From: Mesorhizobium sangaii
Lineage (GTDB): Bacteria > Pseudomonadota > Alphaproteobacteria > Rhizobiales > Rhizobiaceae
Direction: 5' to 3'
NCBI RefSeq assembly: GCF_014207355.1
Contig: NZ_JACHEF010000001.1
Span: 1,349,672 to 1,413,671 of the forward strand
DNA: 64,000 nucleotides
A model generated the notes under the pieces. That model was not told where the DNA came from and made no database searches. It saw only the letters and a program-made list of their open reading frames with translations. Numbering within the stretch: the stretch's first letter is position 1; every line of letters starts with the position of its first letter. Shown piece by piece: positions 49,858 to 64,000 of the stretch. Position numbers and translations under genes: made by a program.

Positions 49858-50886
49858 ATGGCTGAAATCGAATTCAGGGCTGTCGCGAAGAACGGCCTGG
49901 AGGTGACGACGATCGGGCTCGGCGGCACCGGGCTGGGCAATATGTATCGCGCCGTCGACACCGACGCCGCGGTCAGGACAGTGCAGGCGGCCTATGACAA
50001 TGGCATCCGCTATTTCGACACAGCACCTGTCTATGGCTTTGGCGTCAGCGAGACCCGTCTTGGGCTGGCGATCAGGTCGCTGCCGCGCGCGGACATCGTT
50101 ATCTCGTCGAAGATCGGCTACGACCTCGTGCCGATCCCGCCCGAGGAGCTCCAGCCGGCGCTCTGGGACCAGCCCGGTTCATTCCGCGCGGAGTTCGACT
50201 ATTCGCGTGATGCCGTGATGCGCTCGCTCGAAGGAACGCTGAAGCGCCTCGACACCGACTATGTCGACATGGTCTCGATCCATGATCCGGACGGAGCCAT
50301 TCATTTCGGTCCCGGCGAGGATCCCTATGCCAGGAGCCGTTTCAGGGAAGCGATGGACGGCGCCTATCCGGCGCTCGACGAATTGCGTTCGCAAGGCGTC
50401 ATCAAGGCGGTCGGCGTCGGCATCAACCAATGGCAGATGCTGTCCGACTTCGTCGTGGCGGGTGCGTTCGACTATTTCCTGCTCGCCGGCCGCTACACCT
50501 TGCTCGAGCAGGAACCGCTGGCGACCTTGCTGCCGCTGTGCGAGCAACGCGGCACCAGGATCATTATCGGCGGACCCTACAATTCCGGCATCCTGGCCAC
50601 CGGCGCCATCAAGGGCGCAACCTTCAACACCAGGCCTGCGCTGGAGCCGGTGCTCGAGCGCGTTCGCCGCATCGAGGCGACCTGCGCCCGCCATCATGTG
50701 TCGCTGCCGGCGGCCGCGCTTCAGTTCCCGCTCGGCCATCCCATCGTGTCGAGCGTCATTCCGGGGGCGCGATCGGCCGACGAGTTGAAACAGAACCTGG
50801 CCTATCTGCGCGAGGACATTCCGCCGGCTTTGTGGGCTGATCTCAAGCAGGCCGGGCTGATCGAAGCCGGCGCGCCGGTACCTTGA
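49858..50886 (+). CDS. Aldo/keto reductase, sugar 1-dehydrogenase-like
   Basis: A 342-residue NAD(P)-dependent TIM-barrel enzyme. The catalytic tetrad is visible: Asp and Tyr in GIRYFDTAPVYGFGVSETRL, Lys in DIVISSKIGYDL, and His in DYVDMVSIHDPDG. The C-terminal nucleotide site is HPIVSSVIPGARSADELKQN. The length and start EFRAVAKNGLEVTTIGLGGT resemble L-fucose/D-threo-aldose 1-dehydrogenases. CACAGGAAGAG precedes the ATG at 49858. It is divergent from importer 2 and probably oxidises or reduces the imported sugar. Substrate is not certain. Confidence 0.87.
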   Translation: MAEIEFRAVAKNGLEVTTIGLGGTGLGNMYRAVDTDAAVRTVQAAYDNGIRYFDTAPVYGFGVSETRLGLAIRSLPRADIVISSKIGYDLVPIPPEELQPALWDQPGSFRAEFDYSRDAVMRSLEGTLKRLDTDYVDMVSIHDPDGAIHFGPGEDPYARSRFREAMDGAYPALDELRSQGVIKAVGVGINQWQMLSDFVVAGAFDYFLLAGRYTLLEQEPLATLLPLCEQRGTRIIIGGPYNSGILATGAIKGATFNTRPALEPVLERVRRIEATCARHHVSLPAAALQFPLGHPIVSSVIPGARSADELKQNLAYLREDIPPALWADLKQAGLIEAGAPVP

Positions 50887-50906
50887 GCGCCGCGTTCGGC
50901 AGCCGA

Positions 50907-50949
50907 TAGAGCGGTTCTGCGTCTTGCGTGAAACGACGGAACCGCACTA
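50907..50949. repeat. Rhizobial-type intergenic palindrome
   Basis: TAGAGCGGTTC at the left and GAACCGCACTA at the right form an inverted repeat (one mismatch) around a 21-base centre. This looks like the short palindromes scattered between genes in many Mesorhizobium and Rhizobium genomes. It lies 20 bp after the aldo/keto reductase stop and could act as a shared 3'-end hairpin with the convergent DUF1127 gene. Confidence 0.6.
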
Positions 50950-50982
50950 GGCGGTCTCGGCGCATGCCCGCCTTCCACGATC

Positions 50983-51138
50983 TCAAAGACGCTGGCTGGC
51001 TTGGCGGGCGCGCTTGCGGATCTCCTGGCGAGAAATGCCGGCGTCCGCCAGCGTGCTGTCCGGCACATGCCGCAAGCTCGCAAGCGTCTGGCGGTAGGCA
51101 CGCCAGCGGGCGAAACGGCGTCGAAGTTCATTCAGCAT
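50983..51138 (-). CDS. DUF1127 small protein
   Basis: A 51-residue, arginine-rich protein: MLNELRRRFARWRAYRQTLA, then LRHVPDSTLADAGISRQEIR. This is the DUF1127 pattern of a YRQ-x-LAxL helix followed by LxDIGISRxEI. AGAGGAGACGATC precedes the ATG at 51138, a very strong start. DUF1127 proteins in alphaproteobacteria have been linked to RNA binding and nutrient responses, but the role of this copy is unknown. It is divergent from the LysR gene. Confidence 0.85.
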   Translation of the reverse strand: MLNELRRRFARWRAYRQTLASLRHVPDSTLADAGISRQEIRKRARQASQRL

Positions 51139-51373
51139 GATCGTCTCCTCTGGCGCGCGGATGGCCGCGCGCCTGGTTCGTCGAAAGCGCAAAGCATCCG
51201 CGCAACGCGCAGGCGCGATCGAAGGGATTGCACTGGCTTGCCGGCCAGCCGAGGCGCTTGGTGACGGTTCCCGCCAGGCAGGATTGTCCAACGCCTCCAA
51301 GGCCTGCATACTTGCGTATGATGCCCGCTTCGCGCTACAGCCAGGGTCGCAAGGAGTTTTTCATTTCTGCAAA

Positions 51374-52243
51374 ATGGATATCGGCTGGGACGATCTAAGG
51401 TTGTTTCTCGACGTTGCGCGGCTGGGTGGCCTGAGCGCGGCGACGGGAACCACGCGGCTCAGCGCAGCCACCCTTGGACGACGCGTCACCGCGCTCGAAA
51501 AGCAGATCGGCGAACCGCTGTTCGTGCGCCAGCAGACCGGCTACCGGCTGACCCCGGTCGGCGAAGAACTGCTGCGGCGCGCCGAGGACGTCGAGGCGGC
51601 AATGCAGTCGCTGACCCGCTGGCGCGAGGGAAGCCTGCCCGACCGCATCGTCCGCGTCTCGGCCGGGCCGTGGACCTCGGCCTTCGTCTCCGCCCATATC
51701 GGCGATATCTGGACGGTCGATGACGGCATCAGGGTGGAGTTCGTCACCACCACCGACCGGGTCGATATCGGACGCCGTGCCGCCGACATCGGCATCCGCA
51801 GCGAGCGCCCGACCGAACAGTGGCTGGCCGGCCGGCTAAGCGGCAAGGTCGCCCATGCCATTTATTCCGGACGCCACCTGATCAACGGCATCGCCGCCGG
51901 GTTGTTCGTCGGCGTCACCGGCGAAGGGGCAAACATTGCTTCGGCGCGCTGGCTGCAAGCTCATCACGGCGACCGCATCGCCGTGCGCGGCAACAACACC
52001 CATTCGGTGCGCGAACTGGTGGCCGCCGGCGCCGGCCTTTCGGTCTTCCCGTGCTTCGTCGGCGACAGCGATCCGCGGCTGGTCCGCGTCGCCCAGCCTA
52101 TCCCCGAACTCGAAACCGACCAGTGGATCGTCACCCATCACGAGGAGCGTCATTCCCCGCCGGTGCGAAAGGTCGCCGACCGCATCGCCAGCTTGATGCG
52201 GGCGCACCGGCCGCTGTTTCGCGGCGAGACGCCGATCAGGTAA
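51374..52243 (+). CDS. LysR-family transcriptional regulator
   Basis: A 289-residue regulator beginning MDIGWDDLRLFLDVARLGGL. The winged helix-turn-helix is at about 1-65 (SAATGTTRLSAATLGRRVTA, LEKQIGEPLFVRQQTGYRLT), then a linker helix and the periplasmic-binding-like effector domain from about residue 90 (IVRVSAGPWTSAFVSAHIGD, AADIGIRSERPTEQWLAGRL, ELVAAGAGLSVFPCFVGDSD). The ATG has no good ribosome binding site; AAGGAG lies too far upstream (about 17 bases). It is divergent from DUF1127 and convergent with the Sel1 gene. Its targets are unknown. Confidence 0.87.
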   Translation: MDIGWDDLRLFLDVARLGGLSAATGTTRLSAATLGRRVTALEKQIGEPLFVRQQTGYRLTPVGEELLRRAEDVEAAMQSLTRWREGSLPDRIVRVSAGPWTSAFVSAHIGDIWTVDDGIRVEFVTTTDRVDIGRRAADIGIRSERPTEQWLAGRLSGKVAHAIYSGRHLINGIAAGLFVGVTGEGANIASARWLQAHHGDRIAVRGNNTHSVRELVAAGAGLSVFPCFVGDSDPRLVRVAQPIPELETDQWIVTHHEERHSPPVRKVADRIASLMRAHRPLFRGETPIR

Positions 52244-52283
52244 GCGCGTCGTTCGGCAACGTGCGGCGACCGCCACACCGGCC

Positions 52284-54017
52284 TCAAGTCGACGCGAATT
52301 CGGAGAGTTCGTCGACGGCTTCCTGAACACCTTGTGCAGCCGCTCGCTCGAACCACAGGCGACCGGCTGCCGGGTCATGGTCCCCGGCAAGACCATTGGA
52401 GAGATAGCGCCCGAGCATGAGTTGGGCCTGGCCATGTCCCCGCTCGGCAGCGGCGGCGAACCATTTCTGCGCTGCCGCCGGGTCGAGTGACAGACCCTGG
52501 CCGCTCCCGTACAGGGCGCCGATCGCAAACATCGCCCCGACGTGATCGGCGGCGGCGGCCCGCTTGAACAACTGCGCCGCAGCCACGGGCAAGGATGCGC
52601 CGCCGCGCCCATTGAGGAGCATTTCGGCAAGCGCCACCTGCGCGTCGACCATGCCGGCGTTGGCCGCCCGCTCGAACCAGAGACGGGCCTGTTTCTGGTC
52701 GGCGGCCACGCCGCGCCCATCCTGAAGCATGCGCGCATATGCATATTGCGCCTCGGCCACGCCTTCGGCCGCGCGCCTCACCCATTGCGCCGCCTGCTCC
52801 TCGTCCTTTCGCACACCGACGCCCTGGGCAAAGCAGAGCCCGAGGTTGAAGGCTGCAACCAGATCGCCCGACGAGGCAGTCGCCTCGAACCATCCGGCAA
52901 TGCTGGCGCGGTCGTCAGGCTCGCCTGCGCCTTCGAGGACCAGATTGGCAAAGTCGACCTGCGCTTCCTGATTTCCCGCATTTGCGGACGTGCGCAGCCA
53001 GCGCGCTCCCTCCTCGACGTCCTGGGCGACACCGTTTCCCGACAGATAGAGCGATGCCAGGGCGCGGGCGGCGGCCTGATGGCCTGCATCGGCCGCCCGT
53101 CGATACCACGTCGCGGCCTCCGCATAGTCGGGCTGCGAACTCTTCACGTAACGATCGCCGAGACGGTAGGCAGCCTCGATATTTCCCGCCAATGCGGCGC
53201 GCCGCAGCCATGCCTCGCCGGCCGCGATATCCTGATCCGCAAGGCCACCATCAATGAGCCCCAATCCCAACCGGAACTGGGCCGAGGGCAGACCTTTCTC
53301 CGCGGCAAGCTGATACAGTCGCGCCGCTGCCGCTCGATCGACCGGCACGCCGCGCCCATGCTCGGTCAGCACCCCAAGCACGTAGATTGCAGTGGGCAGG
53401 CCGGCGTCGGCAGCGCGTCGAACCTCGGTGGCAATCTTGTCCGCCTGCCCAGGCTGCCTGCGCCGGGCGAGGGAAAGAGCAAGGCCCAGACATCCCTCCG
53501 GGCAGCCGGCGGCCGCGGACTTCTCATACCAGCCATGCGCCGCATCGAGATCGCGCATCGCTTCGGGGCCTCTGCTCAGGATATAGCCGAGGATTGCCTG
53601 CCCGGTCGGGGAGCCGGCCTCGGCGGCTTTTTTCGCAAGTTCGAGCGCTGGCGCGAAATCCGGCTGCCGCGAGGAATCCCGTTCGAACAGGCTTTCCGAT
53701 CCGATGCGATTGCCGTCGGGCTCCTGTGTCGCCAGTCCAGCCACGTAAAGCGCGGCGAGAAGCGACTGCGCATCGGGGTTGCCTTGATCGGCCGCCCGCC
53801 GCAGCCAGCGCGCGCCTTCCGACCGGCTCGGCGGCACACCCAAACCTTCGAGATAGCAACGAGCGACCCGGTATTCGGCCTCGGCGATGCCGGCGCGTGC
53901 GGCAATTGCCATCAGCGGAAAGGCTTCTGAAGGCTTGCCACTGTCGGAAAGCTTTATCGCCCGGCGCAACACCAGCGCCGGCGGGGCAAAGGCAGTCAGC
54001 CGGTCAAGGATTGCCAT
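52284..54017 (-). CDS. Sel1-like repeat protein in type I secretion block
   Basis: A 577-residue protein made almost entirely of about a dozen Sel1-like repeats of some 36 residues with the pattern A-x3-LG-x-Y-x2-G-x-GV-x-D-x3-A-x2-W-x3-AA-x2-G (for example CYLEGLGVPPSRSEGARWLR, LYLSGNGVAQDVEEGARWLR, MLQDGRGVAADQKQARLWFE). No signal peptide or membrane segment is seen, so it is probably a cytoplasmic scaffold. It lies 47 bp behind the HlyD gene in the same direction and may be a chaperone or regulator of the secretion system. Sel1 proteins often organise protein complexes; the exact job is unknown. Confidence 0.85.
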   Translation of the reverse strand: MAILDRLTAFAPPALVLRRAIKLSDSGKPSEAFPLMAIAARAGIAEAEYRVARCYLEGLGVPPSRSEGARWLRRAADQGNPDAQSLLAALYVAGLATQEPDGNRIGSESLFERDSSRQPDFAPALELAKKAAEAGSPTGQAILGYILSRGPEAMRDLDAAHGWYEKSAAAGCPEGCLGLALSLARRRQPGQADKIATEVRRAADAGLPTAIYVLGVLTEHGRGVPVDRAAAARLYQLAAEKGLPSAQFRLGLGLIDGGLADQDIAAGEAWLRRAALAGNIEAAYRLGDRYVKSSQPDYAEAATWYRRAADAGHQAAARALASLYLSGNGVAQDVEEGARWLRTSANAGNQEAQVDFANLVLEGAGEPDDRASIAGWFEATASSGDLVAAFNLGLCFAQGVGVRKDEEQAAQWVRRAAEGVAEAQYAYARMLQDGRGVAADQKQARLWFERAANAGMVDAQVALAEMLLNGRGGASLPVAAAQLFKRAAAADHVGAMFAIGALYGSGQGLSLDPAAAQKWFAAAAERGHGQAQLMLGRYLSNGLAGDHDPAAGRLWFERAAAQGVQEAVDELSEFAST

Positions 54018-54064
54018 CGATGCGAGAACTCATACCTCCGTTTGTCGCGGCACGACACCCAAGC

Positions 54065-55477
54065 CTATGGCTCCCTCATCGCTTCCTGGCCTACGGGGAG
54101 CATGGCGCCGAGAATGTACTTGAGCACGGTGCGGCGGCCAACCTTGACGTCAGCCGTCACCGGCATGCCGGGGCTGATCGTGAAACTGGCGGGCACGCCA
54201 TGGAGGGCAACCTGATCGATGGAAATCTGCGTGCGATAGAAAAGGTCAGTGTCCGATGGCAGCATGGCCAACGAGCTGTTCGGGTCGCGCGCCTGTTCGC
54301 GAGCCGAGAAGGAATCCGGACTGACCGCGCGCACAGTGCCATGAGCCAGGCCATATTGCGAATAAGGAAAGGTGTCGAATTTGATGGCCACCGGATCGCC
54401 GACATGGACGAACCCACTGCTGCGACCGACAATGTTCGTCTCGATCTCCAGCACCGCGTCGTCCGGCACCAGCGTGATCAATCGGTCGCCGGACTGCAGG
54501 ATCGAGCCGACGGAGACCTTGGCTACCGACTGGACGATGGCGTCCGCCTCGCTCTTCAGCTCGACCAACTGCTTGCGCAGCTTTGCCTTGTTGAGAAGCT
54601 CACGGGCGTCGGACATGCGCGATCCCGCCTCCGACAGGCCCTGCGAGACTTCCGCGCGCCAGCTCTGGATGTAGCCATCGCGGTCGGCGGACACCGTCGC
54701 CTGCTGCCGCTTGGCGGCTTCCGATGTCTGCAAGGCGTTGCCGAGCGCCCGGGACATTTCGGCCGAGTTGTCCTCGGCCAGAAGCGTGTTGAGGCGGCTC
54801 CCCACCTGTCTTTCTTCCAGTTGCTTGCGCATCTGTTCGATCGAGGCCGCGACGGCCAGCCGCTGGCGGTAGCCGTCAGCATCGGACTGGGAACGCGAGA
54901 TCACGGAGCTGAGCTCATCGCTCTGCCGGTCGAAACTCGCCAGCTTGGCGTCGTAGACGGCTTTGCGGCGATCATAGATCGACGCCTGCAGGGTCCAACT
55001 CGGGTCCAGGCCGTCATAGTTGAAGGGCTTGCCGTCGGCCTCCGCTTTCAACCGCGCCACTTCGGCTTCAAGCGTCGAAACCTGTGTCGCCAGCGCGGTG
55101 AGGTCCGCCGAGGCGAAGGTCGCATCGAGGCGGGCAAGCGTTTGACCGGCTCGCACGCGCTGTCCTTCGCGCACCTCGATCGAGCGCACGATCGCCGTCT
55201 CAAGCGGCTGCACCACGATGTTTGGCGATTGCGAGACCACGAGCCCTCTGGTGGTGACGACCTGATCGACCGGTATGATCCCTGCAAGTGTTATCAGGGC
55301 GACGACCATGCTCGTGATGATCCAGACGACGCCGCGCGCCATTCGCGGAACCGGCGCATTGGCGATAGCCGTCGACGGCCACTGGAATTCCAGGATGGCG
55401 GGCATCGTCGGATCGCTCGGTTCTGTCCGGCGCCGGCGGGCGGGAAGGCTGGATTGGGTGATGCTGATGCTGCTCAT
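54065..55477 (-). CDS. Type I secretion membrane-fusion protein (HlyD family)
   Basis: A 470-residue periplasmic adaptor. It has a short cytoplasmic N-terminus, one membrane helix (MARGVVWIITSMVVALITLA, about 45-68), a biotinyl/lipoyl-like half-motif (PNIVVQPLETAIVRSIEVRE with GQRVRAGQTLARLDATFASA), a long coiled-coil hairpin (about 135-320) and a C-terminal beta-barrel with GDRLITLVPDDAVLEIETNI, VGDPVAIKFDTFPYSQYGLA and ISPGMPVTADVKVGRRTVL. The last stretch is the usual end of type I secretion HlyD/PrtE proteins. It starts 21 bp behind the ABC exporter gene. It should link that exporter to an outer-membrane TolC-type channel not found in this window. Confidence 0.9.
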   Translation of the reverse strand: MSSISITQSSLPARRRRTEPSDPTMPAILEFQWPSTAIANAPVPRMARGVVWIITSMVVALITLAGIIPVDQVVTTRGLVVSQSPNIVVQPLETAIVRSIEVREGQRVRAGQTLARLDATFASADLTALATQVSTLEAEVARLKAEADGKPFNYDGLDPSWTLQASIYDRRKAVYDAKLASFDRQSDELSSVISRSQSDADGYRQRLAVAASIEQMRKQLEERQVGSRLNTLLAEDNSAEMSRALGNALQTSEAAKRQQATVSADRDGYIQSWRAEVSQGLSEAGSRMSDARELLNKAKLRKQLVELKSEADAIVQSVAKVSVGSILQSGDRLITLVPDDAVLEIETNIVGRSSGFVHVGDPVAIKFDTFPYSQYGLAHGTVRAVSPDSFSAREQARDPNSSLAMLPSDTDLFYRTQISIDQVALHGVPASFTISPGMPVTADVKVGRRTVLKYILGAMLPVGQEAMREP

Positions 55478-55498
55478 GGGGCGCCCCGAAGCCGATGC

Positions 55499-57805
55499 TC
55501 AAACAAGTCGCGGCGGGACGGCGGCCAGACGACCGTGGCGGCTGTCGAGATGCCGGTTCTGCTGCAACCAAAGCTGGCGGTAGAGCGCGCATCGTTCGAG
55601 CAGGGTCGCATGCGGCGCGACATCGAGGACCTTGCCCTGATCCATGACCAGGATCTGGTCGCACTCGGTCAGCGACGCAAGCCGGTGCGAGACAATAATC
55701 ATCGTGCGGCCGCTGGCGATGCGCATGAGATTGGCGCTGACCACCGCCTCGCTCTCCGGGTCAAGCGCGCTGGTCGCCTCGTCGAGGATCAGGACGGTCG
55801 GATTGTGGATGAGCGCGCGCGCGATCGCCAACCGCTGCTTTTGACCACCCGACAGGTTGGGCGACCCTTCCTCGATATAGGTGTCATAGCCGTTCGGCAT
55901 GCGTTCGATGAATTCTTCGGCGCCGGCGAGGTGGGCGGCTCGCATGGCGTCGGAAAGGGTCAGACCGGGGCGCCCGGCGATGATGTTGTCACGAATCGAC
56001 CCGCGGAAAAGGAAATTGTCCTGGAGGACCACGCCGAGCCCCTGGCGAAGGTGACGCAGGTTGATTTCCTTGAGGTCGACGCCATCCAGCTTGAGAAAAC
56101 CGCTATAATCGCGATTGATCCCCTGCAGCAGCCTCGCAACCGTCGATTTTCCCGAACCGCTGCGCCCGACGATGCCGAACATCGTCCCTGCCGGAATGTC
56201 GAAGCTGACCCGGTCGAGCGCCGGCGTCTTGGTGCCAATGTAGGAGAAGGTCAGGTCACGGAAACTGATCTCGCCAACGAGCTTCGGCCTCAGGCCGGTG
56301 GAATTCGAACTGCTTTCCAGGGGTCGGTTGAGGACGGATCCGGCTTCGCCGATTGCCGCCCCTACCTCCTCGAAGTCCTCGACCAGTCGGGCAAGGCCGA
56401 CGAGAGGCTGCGCGACGCGTTGGGCGATCATCATGAATGCGAACAGGCTGCCGACCATGTAGCCGGAGGTGTCGCTCATCGCGAGATAAGCGCCGATCAG
56501 CATGGTGCCGAGGACCATCACACGCTCGATTGGCGTGACAAGCGTCTGCGGCCAGTTGGCGAGCTGCCCGAAGGCAAGGCGGGCCCTGCCCGCGTCCGCC
56601 ACCCGCTCGTCCCAAAGCGCCTTGCGTTGCGGTTCCAGACCAAGCGCCTTGACCGTCTTGATGCCGACGACGGTTTCGCCGAGCGCCGCCGACTTCCAGG
56701 TCTCCGCTTCGACCACCTGCTGGTAGCTGCGGCGCAGTGGTGCGAGAAAGGCGAAGATGATCAGCATGATCACGCCCGCGCAGGCAAGCACGATCCAGCC
56801 GAGCGTGGCGTTGATGTAGAACATCACCGGGATCAGCACGCAGAGCGTGATCAGATCGAGGAACGTGCTGAGGAGTTTTCCGGTCAGGAACTCGCGGATG
56901 CGATAGATCTGTGCGAGGTGGTACATCGTCTGGCCGGCCGGATGACGCTCGAAATAGTCAAGCGGCAGACGCAGGAGCCTGCTGAAGACATGCAAGTTCA
57001 GTTTGGTGTCCAGCCGGGCGCCGACGACGTTGATGATCAGCCTTCGGGCGTGACCGAGGAGCGTCTCGTAAACGAACAGGACGGCGATTATGGCCGACAG
57101 CAGCACGAGGGTCGAAACGCTGTTGAACTGCAGCACCTTGTTGACCAGCGTCATGACGATGAGCGGCGGCAGAACGGTAAGGATGCTCAGCGTGAACGAG
57201 GCGATACCGATGTCACGCATGGAACGGCTTTCTAACCGTACCAGGTCGATCAACCAGCGCAGCGTGAAAGGCGCATCGGCCGCGATGTAGGATCGCGCCG
57301 GACGCAACAACACCGCCTCACCCGTCCACACCTGCGACAGCCGCAACTCGTCGATGGCGATGGCTTCTTCATCGTCGGGCGCGCCCGCGCTCTTGAGGAA
57401 GACAACCTTCCGCTCCGGGCTGGCCCCGGTGAGGAGACCCGCGCCACCGTCATTGAACAGCAGGACGACCGGCCCCGTGTGCTCGAAGCGCAGGAGATGC
57501 GACCAGCGGATGCGAAGCGCGCGCGACCACATGCCGCCGTTCTGGGCCCATTGCGAGAGGTCGGTCGCGTTCGGGACCGGGCTTGGGCTCGCCGCCCTGA
57601 ACTCGTTGGGGTCGAGTTCGACGCCATGATAGCGCGCGACCCGCAGCATCGCCTTGAGGCGCGGCTGGATCCGGTCGAACTCGGCGGGTCCGCCGGGCAT
57701 CCGGGCCGCGCTCTCGCCGTCCGCCCTGCCCGTCGCGACTTCGGCTTCGGTGCCGGCGCGGATCGGAACCGGCTGGTTTTCGGCGTTCACTGGGACGTTC
57801 ACCAT
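55499..57805 (-). CDS. Type I secretion ABC exporter with C39-like domain
   Basis: A 768-residue exporter. The N-terminal domain (about 45-185) resembles the C39 peptidase fold but lacks the catalytic Cys, as in HlyB-type exporters that bind rather than cleave the substrate. Six membrane helices (about 205-480) follow, and then the ATPase: Walker A FGIVGRSGSGKSTVARLLQG, Q-loop GLGVVLQDNFLFRGSIRDNI, signature NLSGGQKQRLAIARALIHNP, Walker B VLILDEATSALDPESEAVVS and the switch His in IIVSHRLASL. HlyB-type substrates are large proteins with an uncleaved C-terminal signal. The obvious candidate is the collagen-like protein encoded directly upstream. Confidence 0.92.
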   Translation of the reverse strand: MVNVPVNAENQPVPIRAGTEAEVATGRADGESAARMPGGPAEFDRIQPRLKAMLRVARYHGVELDPNEFRAASPSPVPNATDLSQWAQNGGMWSRALRIRWSHLLRFEHTGPVVLLFNDGGAGLLTGASPERKVVFLKSAGAPDDEEAIAIDELRLSQVWTGEAVLLRPARSYIAADAPFTLRWLIDLVRLESRSMRDIGIASFTLSILTVLPPLIVMTLVNKVLQFNSVSTLVLLSAIIAVLFVYETLLGHARRLIINVVGARLDTKLNLHVFSRLLRLPLDYFERHPAGQTMYHLAQIYRIREFLTGKLLSTFLDLITLCVLIPVMFYINATLGWIVLACAGVIMLIIFAFLAPLRRSYQQVVEAETWKSAALGETVVGIKTVKALGLEPQRKALWDERVADAGRARLAFGQLANWPQTLVTPIERVMVLGTMLIGAYLAMSDTSGYMVGSLFAFMMIAQRVAQPLVGLARLVEDFEEVGAAIGEAGSVLNRPLESSSNSTGLRPKLVGEISFRDLTFSYIGTKTPALDRVSFDIPAGTMFGIVGRSGSGKSTVARLLQGINRDYSGFLKLDGVDLKEINLRHLRQGLGVVLQDNFLFRGSIRDNIIAGRPGLTLSDAMRAAHLAGAEEFIERMPNGYDTYIEEGSPNLSGGQKQRLAIARALIHNPTVLILDEATSALDPESEAVVSANLMRIASGRTMIIVSHRLASLTECDQILVMDQGKVLDVAPHATLLERCALYRQLWLQQNRHLDSRHGRLAAVPPRLV

Positions 57806-57949
57806 GGACTTCTCATCCGGTACGCAGGGCGAGGGTTCAACAATGCCCGGGCCGAGGCGTTTCAGCCGAGGTTTCCGGCAATTCCGCAGTGTACTCCGAA
57901 CTGATCGGCCGCGCGACTCTCATGCCACTCCTTGTCTTGAGATGATGAA

Positions 57950-57991
57950 CGCGCGGATCCGCTCTTCCGAGAAATCCGCGCGCACTTTTTT
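57950..57991 (+). terminator. Intrinsic terminator on plus strand without a plus-strand gene
   Basis: CGCGCGGAT, a 15-base loop, and ATCCGCGCG form a perfect 9-bp stem followed by CAC and six T (57986-57991). This is a proper intrinsic terminator for plus-strand transcription, yet all genes here are on the minus strand. It lies in the 216-bp gap between the collagen-like gene and the exporter gene. It may end an unannotated small or antisense RNA. The hairpin could also act on the minus-strand message, without a T-run. Confidence 0.55.
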
Positions 57992-58021
57992 CTGCCGGTC
58001 GTCTCTTATCAAGGTTCTTGC

Positions 58022-64000
<5,979 letters not shown>

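Noticed and set aside
53387..57235. Plus-strand open frame of 1282 codons
   Set aside because: It lies antisense to the HlyD, exporter and Sel1 genes, which have clear family motifs. Its own translation is Arg/His/Asp-rich without domains. High GC at third positions of the real genes keeps the opposite frame free of stops.

Overview
The window is GC-rich DNA from an alphaproteobacterium, most likely a Mesorhizobium-like member of the Hyphomicrobiales (inference). Supporting families are ExoF/ExoY-type exopolysaccharide proteins, many ABC sugar importers, several FadR-type GntR regulators, a class III cyclase-TPR protein, a DUF1127 protein and rhizobial-style intergenic palindromes. I saw no tRNA, rRNA, CRISPR array or transposase.

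1-14.8 kb: exopolysaccharide locus. It holds four glycosyltransferases (one cut by the left edge), an ExoF-like export protein, an ExoY-like initiating sugar transferase, a Wzz/ExoP-like co-polymerase with an abnormal P-loop, a phosphohexomutase, and a GDP-mannose pyrophosphorylase fused to an AGE-type isomerase. The last two would supply GDP-mannose. A Crp/Fnr regulator with a perfect palindrome in front closes the region.

15-29 kb: a lipoprotein, an exported alpha/beta hydrolase and a frameshifted aldo/keto reductase are followed by a branched-chain-amino-acid-type ABC importer with a FadR regulator and a hydroxyisobutyrate-dehydrogenase-like enzyme. Then come an ankyrin-cytochrome c fusion, an AraC regulator and a cyclase-TPR protein.

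29-34.2 kb: accessory patch. It contains small genes, an SRAP peptidase, two broken genes, and an AT-rich insert with an unusual reverse transcriptase (motif WVDD, Abi/UG-like) divergent from a DUF2971 gene. This is a defence-island candidate.

34.2-51 kb: catabolic region with two ribose-type ABC importers, two more FadR regulators, an FAD hydroxyacid dehydrogenase, glyoxalase I, a GMC oxidoreductase, uronate dehydrogenase, KdgD and an aldo/keto reductase. The set suggests oxidative uronate or sugar-acid use. Four promoters at 18.3, 36.5, 42.0 and 49.7 kb share a TTGT-N3-ACAA-like operator, so 18-50 kb may form one regulon. Each of the three binding-protein genes is followed by a strong hairpin before its permease gene.

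51-64 kb: DUF1127 and LysR genes, then a same-strand block of a giant Gly-X-Thr collagen-like protein (at least 1992 residues, start beyond the right edge), a type I secretion ABC exporter, a HlyD adaptor and a Sel1-repeat protein. This looks like a dedicated secretion system for a collagen-like surface protein. It and the reverse transcriptase island are the most interesting parts of the window.
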